In this document: positions 23,901 to 33,320 of the stretch, one piece after another
Layout: each line of letters begins with the position of its first letter
Position numbering within the stretch: position 1 is the first letter of the stretch
Source: Corella eumyota
Lineage: Eukaryota > Chordata > Ascidiacea > Phlebobranchia > Corellidae
Length of the DNA: 64,000 nt
Reading direction: 5' to 3'
NCBI GenBank assembly: GCA_963082875.1
Contig: OY720101.1
Span: 13,787,671 to 13,851,670, forward strand
Translations under genes and position numbers: made by a program
The notes under the pieces: generated by a model
Seen by the model: the letters and a program-made list of their open reading frames with translations, nothing else
What the model was told of the DNA's origin: nothing
The model's database searches: none

Positions 23901-23930
23901 CATTCTTAATTCAATCATATTATTACTCAT
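17936..23930 (-). CDS. VEGF/PDGF-family growth factor with VEGF-C/D-like cysteine-rich tail
   Basis: A secreted ligand of receptor tyrosine kinases. Exons on the minus strand: 23930-23639 (start uncertain), 21778-21585, 20037-19955, 19321-19037; phases join. Exon 2 holds the first half of the cystine-knot domain (PSCVKIMKCSGCC, the PDGF signature with Lys for the usual Arg). Exon 3 holds the rest (SRKSFEYITLNFTHHEECAC). Exon 4 is a CxCxC tail of about 95 residues (WNQEKCKCVDRC, WNPDRCQCVC, ESCSCECRRK), as in VEGF-C/D. The last exon is unsettled: splicing to 17948 ends the protein with CRRRP at a TGA (17936-17938); splicing to 18017 ends at a TGA (17975-17977). Exon 1 has a hydrophobic segment (ILTTIFLLLVSC), which would suit a signal peptide. 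About 70 residues precede it if translation starts at 23930, so an upstream exon or another start is likely. Confidence 0.87.
18186..18440 (-). mobile_element. tRNA-derived SINE, full-length
   Basis: The minus strand reads a well-preserved head (GATGTGGTGTAGTGTTTAGA as A box; GGTTCGATTCCCACTGC as B box), the family body and a tail. It lies in the last intron of the VEGF-like gene, or in its 3' flank if that gene ends at exon 4. It is in the same orientation as that gene. Confidence 0.87.
19350..19440 (+). mobile_element. SINE head fragment
   Basis: A tRNA-like segment with GTTCGATCCCCACTACTTCT, matching the B box and downstream head of the common SINE, but lacking the body. It lies in the VEGF-like gene just upstream (in gene direction) of the cysteine-rich exon. 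Confidence 0.55.
20038..21584 (-). other. VEGF-like gene intron inside the cystine-knot domain
   Basis: Between the exon ending at 21585 and the one starting at 20037, phase 0. Apart from the short tRNA-like relic at 20455-20500 I see only AT-rich unique sequence. The 61-residue plus-strand reading frame near 20841 has no support as a gene. Confidence 0.6.
20455..20500 (+). mobile_element. Short tRNA-like/SINE head relic
   Basis: The B-box-like GGGTTCGATCCCCGCTACTG stands alone within the VEGF-like gene's intron. No A box or SINE body is evident. Confidence 0.4.
21779..23638 (-). other. First intron of the VEGF-like gene
   Basis: A 1.86-kb AT-rich intron with phase-1 ends (G joined to AT gives Asp). 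I see no SINE, no tandem repeat and no additional exon I could defend. Confidence 0.55.
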
Positions 23931-26900
23931 CAGATAAATGATGTTTTGAAATGTAACTTCCTTTGCTTGATTTTAAATAACGTCTTAATATATTCACAAA
24001 TAACACTGAATTTTAAACAATAATATCTCTGTAAATTGCAATTTTAAATTTTAAAACACTTTTATTTAGTTTTTAAAGTACGCCAAAGTTTAACTGACTA
24101 TATCTTATCCAACTCTACTTATATACGAAAAAGGGCTGAAGAGAAAAAGGGTAGGTTCGTTAAAAGAAATAGAAATGCTCTACTATTATACTAACTTCAT
24201 ACTCAAAAGCAAAACAAACTAAACTCTAAACTGAAAGTGTCGGTTAACTTATTTCAAAGAACAAAAAACGGTAAGTAAATAAAGTTCCTCCCTTATTTAG
24301 TTAAACTATAAAATTTCCATTCAGAAATATTTGCTAAATACCCACTATGTAAATCGGGGAGATTTTTCGCATTTTAGGGGTGTTTTCAGGGGGTAAATTG
24401 AACAAGGGTCAAAATTAATAACCCTTTAAGGAAACCAGATTTAAAAAATGGATACCTTTGGTATCAAATAACTACTACAAACTACGTAGAATGTAATCTA
24501 ATACTTATATTAGTAAGATTTAGGAAATATTTCCTTTTTTCGAACTGTACAGCTTAATTTTTTTGTTAAAAAAATGGCGATAATTTTAAAACGAAAATAC
24601 GTTCACTGGTCTTTATAATTTTGGATATCTATAGCTTTTAAAAAAAGCATTTTTAACTGGTTTTACTTAATGTTAAACAGCGCATAGAAATAGTTGAAAA
24701 TCACTTCAGAAATTTTTTTTCTTGGAAACAAAAGCTTAACATACCTATAGACTTTGTACTAGTTAAAACAATGCACTTCGCTGAACTATTCTGTATGCAA
24801 TGTTAACAACGTGTCTACAGCATGGTCTAGTGGATATAATTGTTGTATACGGTTGAATTGGTTTGCATCAAATTAAAGCATGAACACAAAACATTAAAAT
24901 CCATTTGCTAACCGTAATTTTTTTTTTGGTTTTAACCCAAAAATGTAATACAAATACACTACGTACGTTGCTGAACTTTACTTAACCTTATATTTTAGCT
25001 AACATTTCCGCTGTATACAATAAAAAGGCGTATCTGTAATAGCTAAAAATGGCAAAAATGTCACCTAAAAACGTCTGTACCTCGTGTTAAGTTTACATAA
25101 CTTTTCTGAAAGGAGACAAAGGCTATTGTCTACGTCCTGAACATATAATTAACAATGCTTTCCTACGCGTGATTTGGCAACAACTGCCAGACCACGTGGC
25201 CTGAAAATTATTAAAAAAAGGTTAATATGCGTAGGTTGACCACTAATAATAAACGGAGACAAATAAAAGATGTTCCTATTTTAAAAATTAATTAAAAATC
25301 GTATAATCTACAGTATCTAAACTTCTGTAAAAGCGTTGGTGTGATTTTTTGATTTCTATCTAAAGTTTTTTTAGCAGATAATAAATTATTATTACGCTTA
25401 ATTTATTACTATATCTTAAATTTAAATTTTAACAACGGCCCACGGCATTTATTCGGAATGTTTTTTTATAAAACACTTTAAAAGTTGTTTTATTTTGGCT
25501 AAATGTGTATCAAAATATATATTTTTAATGACTCATCATAAGATTCAGATAATTTTGTAGTAAGAAATTTTCAAACGAAATTTTACGAATCAAAATAAAA
25601 ATAAATATTCTGTGATTTTAGAAATAAAAAATTACTATTTGTCATTTTTTTACCAAATTTCAAAAAGACATATCTTTAAGAAAAATTAAAATTCCTTTTT
25701 TATTTTTTTAAAGTTTTTTTTTTAATTACGCATTTTTAAACAATAAAAAAAGTTTTAAATAGAAAATTTCTATTCCCCAAAAAACTTTAATGATCTTTTT
25801 AAAACAATGTTTTCGAAAATTGTCAAGTTTTAAAAACAATTAAAACGCTTTTGTGGAATTTTTTAAACATTGTTTAATAAACAATGACTAAAAATACAAT
25901 GGTATTTCGTCATTACAAATATTTAAAAAATTTCTAAAAATATCATCTTAACATTCTGGCTAATTACGCAATTTTTTTGGTGTGTAAGACACGTACTTTA
26001 TACAAAATAATACTAAAATTTACAATTATGGACCGAAAAAATACGATTTTCGAAAATGGAAAATTGCAAAAAATATAACCTTTGTATTTAAATTGGGTCT
26101 GTATTGTTAGCATTTACCCGTTTTACGTTTAAATAACGTTGCAAGATTATAATAGGACTCCTATAATACGCCCTACTACCGATTAGTGTAATACTAGGGT
26201 ATAGAATATTAGTATAGTGCGTCAGTACCACCACATCAATACGAAAATTGTCGTTTAATTTCCCTTGGCGAGTTTATTTCTGATTTGACATTGCATCAGA
26301 CAATCTTAAGAAAAGGACAAATCCGTTTTACTCTTAAAACACACTTTAACTTAGAATTTTTGGTCTATAAAAGCACTTATTTGCCAATAAAGCATAGAGT
26401 ATTAAGGGTACTTTACTAAACGTCAATCAAGGGTAATATACAAAGAAAAACGTTAAATTTTTCAAGAGTAATCCCCTTTGTTAAAAAAATAAGAATTTAG
26501 GATTAAGATTTTAAAAACTTTCAATTACCTTAATAAGTGTTTTGTTGGGTTTGAAAGAATTTTAATCATTTTTCGACAACACAAAATTTTAAAACTTAAA
26601 ATTTTTTTTCTGATGTGATATTTATCAACATTGTTTTAATGTGTCATCATCTCTTAACACGTGTTAAACAGGCATTACCACCTCTGCCTTTTTTACGTTA
26701 CTTTTTTAAATAGATCTCGCCTGTAAGGTAGGCGAAACAATTTGTTAAGTAACAATTGGTCCAAAGTAAAGGGCGTACCAATCCGCCACGTTTTCCCTGT
26801 AAATTTCCTACAAAGTACTATTATGTGGTTTGTATCAAATTTACCATTTTTTTCCGTTCTAATATTATAATCTGTCAAAAAATCGACTCATGCAAAAATT

Positions 26901-28387
26901 ATTTAACTTTGCGGTTGAGACAGACGAATTGGCATTGTCAAGTTTGTATACATAATTTAATTTACGAAGCACAATACTTGGAACTGAATATGTATTCAAA
27001 TTTTCACTATAAATATTTAATAGAAAATATATTAGATGGATTATTGGAATCACGTCATGACAAAGCGATTTCGCGCCCTTTGACTTCTTATAAAAATGCT
27101 TTAGATCTTTAAATCATAATACACAAAGGCGATATCACAACAAAGCTATTCAAATTGTTGAGATAATAATCTCCTCAACTCAACTCTAAAAATGCTTAAA
27201 ACTACAAATGTCTATGTTGTGAGTAGCACAAATAGGGGCCATAGTGGTTAACGCGTCATTGGAGCTAAATCAAAACAAACTTTACTATTTTCCGTGCCAG
27301 TTACTACTAGCTCGAATTGACTTTGGTGAAGAAATACGTGCCTGCCTATTATTAAGTATTTCGTGCTAGTCAATTGAAATTCTAAGTCTACCTTCTTTCA
27401 AGCACTTGAATTTTACACCTTAGTGCAGAGCGTTAGCGTGGGCTGTACTTAAAGCGAATTAGATTCGTTAACGGAAGTAGCTATCTATCGTAATGTAATT
27501 TGAAACGTAATTACCTACGATTTGTTGTCTTTTCTAATACAATTAATTACCGCTGTTTAAATAATTTAAACTCAAATGTAAGATCAATTGAATTCCAATG
27601 CCTTATTGGGGACTGAAAAATGTTAATTTAATTTAAAGAACGTCATTATGAATAAGATTTTATTTTAAAATGCAATTTAAAAACGATTGTTATTTTTGGA
27701 TTTAAAATTATTTTGGGTAAAAATTAGCTATATTTGCTTTTGTAGTTATATAAGAGATATGTTTTTTTTTCAATTTTAATTTATCCCCTTTTATCTAATC
27801 AAAGCTTTAAATAAATTTGTTTTTATTGTAGCTATATTTAAATTTAATTTTGTTTCCTTGGAATTGTAAAAAATGAATTATTGTTATCAGATTAATTTTA
27901 CTGTCTTTAATAAAGAAAAAATTCTCGTTTTATACAGAGGGCTTTGAAAAGGGGTCTTAATCGGCATTAATATTTATTAAAGAGTAAATAGATTATTTAA
28001 ATTTAGTTTTTATACGTAATACATAATAAATGTCAATCACTAGTTTTTATATTTTACTTAACCAGAAAAATCCAAATCCTATTTTTAATATTCTTTACAT
28101 TTAAATATACTTGCCTACTTAGGAAATGCAATTTTGTTGTAATAAATCTTTATATAACAAAGGTATATTAATTTTTTTTTAACATATTCACTGTTTTGTA
28201 AAAAAATAATTTATAATTATTGTTTGGGATCACGTAAAAAATTCGTCACGACTAAACTTTTTTTTGGCAAATTCAGGGTTTCCAAATTAAATCATTTTTA
28301 TGTGTATCATGTGTTTTTGCATGAATCAGCAAAATTGTTAAAGTGTAAACAAAAAAAACAACAACGTTAGCAGAAATTTGCAAAAAA
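23931..28387. other. Intergenic spacer between divergent VEGF-like and ECH1 genes
   Basis: About 4.4 kb between two genes that point away from each other, so both promoters, and perhaps missing 5' exons of the VEGF-like gene, should lie here. A tRNA-like fragment (TGGTCTAGTGGATATAATTG, about 24822) is visible. Plus-strand reading frame 26756-27112 (118 codons) lacks similarity, splice context and composition supporting a gene. Otherwise I see only AT-rich unique sequence. Confidence 0.6.
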
Positions 28388-31300
28388 ATGTTACGAACTG
28401 GGATTCATCGTTTAGTAAAAGGTAATTATAAAGTTTTTATGTTATTGTTACAATTACTTGTAACGAAATTTTATCGTTTTTTTTTCTTAAGTCGTGAATA
28501 ATCGTTGCGTATTTCGTTTACTGGTTAAAACTTTACTACATGGGAACTTGGGTTTGATTCTTCCTGTTTTTATGATTTAGCTTCTTTAAGAAACGTGCAA
28601 TAAACGGCATAAATTTCTGCTAAGCTAACACTTTAGCAGTTTAATTACCGGGCAATTATAATCTATAAAATCTCAAACGGCCATAATAACTCAAGACTAA
28701 GGGTAATGTTTGGGACGTAAAGTCGACTTTGAGGATAAATTAATGTATAAAAATTATATTTAATTATAGTTTTCATGCAAATGGAGGCAAGAAAAATGGC
28801 ATCGGCCGCAAGCATAGAAAGTTACAAGTTTGAAACATTGGATGTTTCTTCACCCAAGTCATATGTGCTTCATGTTAAGTTGAATCGGTGAGATTTTCTT
28901 TAATTTATAACTGGATTTAGAGACCATGTCATAATATTCTATAAAATTTTTGGGTTACCGTTGTTATTTTTGGTATATATATATGTTTTAAAACATCAAT
29001 TGATTTTGTCATTTATTTTAAATAGTGTATTTTAGAAGATATGTATTTTATATTTTAAATTATAGGCAAATTGCCAGAAAATTTATGTCATTTTTTTATT
29101 TTTTATTTCTATATTTAATATAGACCAGAACAGTTAAACACAATGAATGCAAAGATGTGGAATGAAATGATCGATTGTTTTAGGAAAGCTGGAAGTGATA
29201 GCAATGTGAGATCGATTGTTTTATCTGGGAGTGGGCGCATGTTTACAGCAGGTATCTAATATAATGTAGCATTTATAACTAAGAAAGACTTTGCAAGTCT
29301 GTATAAACATACAGTCAATTCAACCTAAAGGCAACTAACTAAACCTGATGACAAATGATGAAATGACAATTTAACCCTTGAATGGTGTTTTTATATTGAG
29401 ATAATCAAACTAGAACAAGGTATTTTTAGGATGATTTGTTATACCGGCAATGTGGTGTAGTGGTAAGAACACTTGCTACACCACACATGAGGTCGTGGGT
29501 TCAATCCCCACTGCTATCATGCTGCAGCCCCCATTGAGTAAGGCGCTATAAACGGTATAAACTCCTGCTTAGCCAGCATTAAATCAGCAAAATAATTATG
29601 GCTACCACAGGCAACTTGAGACTGGGTCGGAGTAACACTTGTTACTCTATGTTTAGGTGGTGTATTCGACCTTCTCACTTCTAGGATAAAGATATAAACA
29701 AAAAAAAGAAGGGGCTGAGTTTTCATTGGGTTAAAAGTGTCTTCGAATGTTATTAGCATAGAACCAAGCAGAAACACTAAAATGTCAAAAAATAACCAAA
29801 ATGACAAAAAAAAATGAGTCACGGTAACAAATATTGCCCTATGATAAGACTATGAGTTTAAGCCTTATTTTAAGGATAAATTTAATTTGAAATGATTTAT
29901 TATTTGTGTTATTACAGGACTTGATCTTATGGCAGCAGCATCTACTTTTTCACAAAGTCCTGATATGGACATCGCAAGAAAAGCATTTGAAATGAATACT
30001 TTTATTCAGCTTGCTCAAGATAGTTGTACCGTTATAGAGAAAGTAAGAACTTATTAATAATTTGTGTATTATAAACATAGTAAATATAAACAACTTTAGA
30101 ATTACATCAATGCGTTGCAGTACTATATTCTGCAGTACTATAACAGGGAAGCCTTATGGGCCTTTGCACTGTAAAAAACGTCTAGTACCTTACACTGTAA
30201 AAACAAACTTAACTAATATATTTGTTAATTGCAGTGTATGAAGCCAGTGATTTGTGCAATACATGGAGCTTGTATAGGAGGTGGTATGGATGTAATGACA
30301 GCTTGTGATATAAGATATTGCACCAAGGATGCATTTTTTTGTGTTAAGGTTAATATATTGTTGAATTTATTATATAAAAAGGCTGATCCCATCCTTAGGT
30401 GATTAAACCTAGGACTACAGAATCTTAACATGATTGTTTTACATATAAAAAAGTTGGAAATTTAACAATTTAAATTCTACAATGATTTTAAAGTTTTCTA
30501 TGTTTATGTAGGAAGTAGATGTAGGCCTTGCTGCAGATATGGGCACGTTACAAAGATTACCCAAAGTGATTGGTAACGATAGTTTGGTCAGGGAATTATG
30601 TTACACTGCTAGAAAAATGGGATCAGAAGAAGCCAGTAATTGTGGCTTAATTGGGTAAATTTATGATATTTATTTTTATACAGTTTTTAAGCAACTGCAT
30701 TTATAATATTTTTTAAAATATATGTCATTTCTTTTTTAGAAAGGTGTTTACTGATAAAGAAGAATTACTTGAAAACTCTCTCTCGGTAGCATCAGAAATT
30801 GCAAGTAAAAGTCCAGTGGCTGTACAAAGCACTAAAGTTAACTTAAACTATTCAAGAAATCATAGCATTGATCAAAGTCTAGAATATATGGTAAGAGAAC
30901 AGTTTCTTTTTGGTGTTTTATATTAGTATTGGAAAAAACTGATATATTTAATTTTATCTTAAACTTGAGACTAGGTTGGGGTAGTATTATAAGGCCAATA
31001 ATATCTTAAACTTATACAACTTGGGACTGGGTTGGGGTAATATCATAAAGTCAATAATATCTTAAACTTGTACAATTTAAGACTGGGTTGGGGTAATATC
31101 ATGAGGCCAATAATATCTTAAACTTGTACAACTTGGGACTGAGTTGGAGTAATATCATGAGGTCAATAATATCTTAAACTTGTACAACTTGAGCAGGGTT
31201 GGGGTAATATCATGAAGTCAATAATATCTTAAACTTGTACAACTTAAGACTGGGTTAAATTACTATCAGAAGATCAATCTTCTTCCAAACTAAACTAGTC

Positions 31301-31444
31301 AATTGTGGGAACAAAAAATACTTTAAATTAATTTTTTAGCGTTCATGGAATGCTGCAATGTTACAATCCGAAGATATTATGAAATCTGCCCAAGCTTTAA
31401 TGTCAAAGAAAAAAATGTCAGAAGTTGAATTTGCGAAGCTTTAA
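28388..31444 (+). CDS. ECH1: ECH1, delta(3,5)-delta(2,4)-dienoyl-CoA isomerase
   Basis: Moves double bonds in 3,5-dienoyl-CoA during beta-oxidation of unsaturated fatty acids, in mitochondria and peroxisomes. Eight exons with matching phases: 28388-28421, 28770-28887, 29124-29251, 29918-30042, 30235-30348, 30512-30654, 30740-30890, 31340-31444 (TAA), about 305 residues. The crotonase fold is clear: [34 protein letters not shown] (oxyanion-hole glycines), [19 protein letters not shown] and [13 protein letters not shown]. The family's acidic residues are kept: Asp in TACDIR, Glu in KEVD and Asp in AADMG. The C-terminus is AKL, a PTS1-type peroxisomal signal. The N-terminus ([11 protein letters not shown]) is basic and could act in mitochondrial import. 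The start is the first Met, with a 34-nt first exon. Introns carry two SINEs and a minisatellite. Confidence 0.96.
28510..28747 (+). mobile_element. tRNA-derived SINE, diverged
   Basis: A diverged copy in ECH1 intron 1: a head with TACTGGTTAAAAC and GGGTTTGATTCTTCCTG, a body with GGGCAATTATAATCTATAAA, and a tail with GAGGATAAAT. More substitutions and deletions than the copy at 29442 suggest it is older. Confidence 0.78.
29442..29697 (+). mobile_element. tRNA-derived SINE, well preserved head
   Basis: A copy in ECH1 intron 3 with a clear A box (TGTGGTGTAGTGGTAAGAACA) shortened by one mismatch from the family, and a B box (GGGTTCAATCCCCACTGC). It lacks part of the middle body, between the AATCAGCAAAATAATTATGG and CAACTTGAGACTGGGTCGG segments. 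Confidence 0.88.
30953..31275 (+). repeat. 56-bp minisatellite derived from a SINE (array 2)
   Basis: About six copies of the same 56-bp unit as at 16981-17500, in the same orientation, within the last ECH1 intron (30891-31339). Core ACTTGAGACTGGGTTGGGGT; one copy has lost a few bases (ACTTGAGCAGGGTTGGGG). Confidence 0.9.
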
Positions 31445-32103
31445 ATTTATTATTTAATTAAATTTACACACCACTTAATTTAACAGGGTATATAAAGTTA
31501 TAAATAAAAAAAGACTGTTATTTAATATTTTTGAATTTATAATTTAAAATAATTAAAAAACTAATTTTTTTTAAACTACCTGAGACTTTGGTGCATTTTT
31601 TTCCAATTAATATGCAAAAGTTCAATTAATTTGTATTGAATTGTATATAGTTATAATTTATTATGTTCGTTTGTCATTTTGCTTATTGAGAATTAATTAA
31701 TTTGTTTATAAAAATTAAAACCATTTACAACTTACAAAAAAATAGATATATAGGTATACAAAACAAAATTCCGTTATAAAAAAAACGATTTTGTACAGAA
31801 ATTATATTCTGGCAAAACATGAATTTAAATTACTTTTTAGCTTAAATATCAAAAGTAGGAACATTTTTTTAACGTTTAAATCACAAAGGCCGAGAAAAAG
31901 CATAACAATTTAACCATGGGGGTTTTTAGTTACGCGCAACAGGAGTTAGGCTGTGTTTAAACAAAAAACAAATACGTTCTGTATGTATTCAGTTATATCT
32001 AACTCTACTGAAACAACATAGTTATAGTTCAGTTATGTTTGCATAAGTTAAACAGGAAGTACTGCAAATGGTATATCGCAAGTTAGTGGCTGTTTAATCA
32101 ACT
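31445..32103. other. ECH1 3' flank
   Basis: AT-rich spacer between ECH1 and the tRNA gene. Besides the ECH1 polyadenylation signal I see nothing that can be named. Confidence 0.55.
31503..31508 (+). promoter_or_regulatory. Candidate polyadenylation signal of ECH1
   Basis: AATAAA begins 59 nt after the ECH1 stop codon, a usual distance for a short 3' UTR. Inferred from position. Confidence 0.55.
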
Positions 32104-32175
32104 GACTCCGTGGCGCAACGGTAGCGCGTCCGACTCCAGATCGGAAGGTTGCGTGTTCAAATCACGTCGGGGTCA
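32104..32175 (+). tRNA. tRNA-Trp (anticodon CCA)
   Basis: A 72-nt tRNA sequence that folds fully. The acceptor stem is GACTCCG with CGGGGTC (one T-G pair). The D arm contains GGCGCAACGGTAGCGC. The anticodon stem is TCCGA/TCGGA with anticodon CCA at 32136-32138. The T arm contains GTGTTCAAATCAC. It is nearly identical to vertebrate tRNA-Trp, has no intron and no encoded CCA end, and is followed within a few bases by a T run (32178 onward) fitting an RNA polymerase III terminator. It looks functional, unlike the diverged tRNA-like heads of the SINEs nearby. Confidence 0.97.
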
Positions 32176-32929
32176 CATTTTTTGAATTATTTTTTTGTTG
32201 TAGATTAAGCAACATTACTTTATAAATGTGGAAATGAATAAGTCGGAGCTTAACTAGAATTTTTTAGTTGTTAATGTGGATAAATATTTTAATAAAAAGG
32301 GGATAAACAGATAGTGACGTAATGACCTTTGTTATTGTTTTTATAAATTCCAAGACATGTGCAGAAAAAATTGTTTTGGACGAGTTGTCTAAAAAGCAAA
32401 TTAGTTTTATAATCTTTCGATTAATTAAGCCTCTAAAAAGAAAACCACGCATGTTCGTTATGCTTTGAAAAGTTATTAACAACTTACTTTTACTTATGGG
32501 CAATAGGAAAAATATTATTTTGATTGATTTAACTTTCGTTATAATTTTGTAAGTTAAAAAGTTGAACAAAATGTTGTGTGTATTACAGGTACTTGATTAA
32601 ATCATTTCCGGTGTCTGAAATTTAACAAAAAATTGTTTACTATTAGTCAGTTTAGTTTTTAGAATAAAAATAATTGCACAAGTTACAAATAAATTAGAAT
32701 AGTCGCAAAAACGTTACTTTTTTTTTACTACGTGTACAGTTAAGATTTTAATTGTTGTAAATGGTCACAACTTTTAACTAATATTTACCTGTGCTAATTT
32801 ACTTATGCAATATGAACAAAGGTTTTATTCATTTTATATATATATGTTGTACACTTAGCTCAATTATATGAAGATGACTACTTACATCATAAATAATTAG
32901 GCCCATAACTTTCTACTCACTAATCTCTA
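32176..32929. other. Spacer downstream of tRNA-Trp
   Basis: Apart from the T-run terminator just after the tRNA, this is AT-rich unique sequence. The minus-strand reading frame 32264-32569 has no supporting similarity or splice context. Confidence 0.55.
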
Positions 32930-33201
32930 ATTAGGTGTTTTAATACACTTGCTACATCAGACGAGGTCGTGGGTAAATTCCCACTGCTTTTATGCTGTAG
33001 CGCCCTCAAGTAAGACGCTATAAATGGTATGAACTCCTGCTAAGCCAGCACTTATTCAACAGCATAATTATTAGGCAATTATAATCTATAATATCCAAAA
33101 TTGCTAAAGGCGACTTGAGACTGGGTCGGAGTAACCGATGTTACTCTATGTTAAGGTCGCGCATTCGAACTTCCCGCATTGAGAATAAAGATATATATAC
33201 A
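32930..33201 (+). mobile_element. tRNA-derived SINE, head damaged, body intact
   Basis: The body from GCTTTTATGCTGTAGCGCCC through GAGACTGGGTCGGAGTAACC to GAATAAAGATATATA is well kept, while the A box is poorly preserved. It ends about 120 bp upstream of the start codon of the RING-TPR gene, so it lies in that gene's promoter or 5' UTR. Confidence 0.85.
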
Positions 33202-33320
33202 AAAGGCAAAAATATATAAATTTTCGAAAAAATTTCTTGAATATTTTACAGATTTTATTTTTTTTAATTTTAAAGTATTTTTGCGATAAATGCTTGTTAT
33301 TTTATAATTGTTTTAATATA

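Noticed and set aside
23656-23937. Plus-strand 93-codon frame
   Set aside because: It is the antisense of the first VEGF-like exon, whose minus-strand frame joins in phase with the knot exon.
24815-24862. tRNA-Glu-like gene
   Set aside because: Only an A-box-like segment is present; no foldable cloverleaf or matching T arm.
26756-27112. 118-codon plus-strand reading frame as a gene
   Set aside because: No recognisable domain, no splice context, and overlapping open frames on the other strand; best seen as chance.
29517-29822. Minus-strand 101-codon frame in an ECH1 intron
   Set aside because: Its first part is the reverse of a SINE; no gene support.
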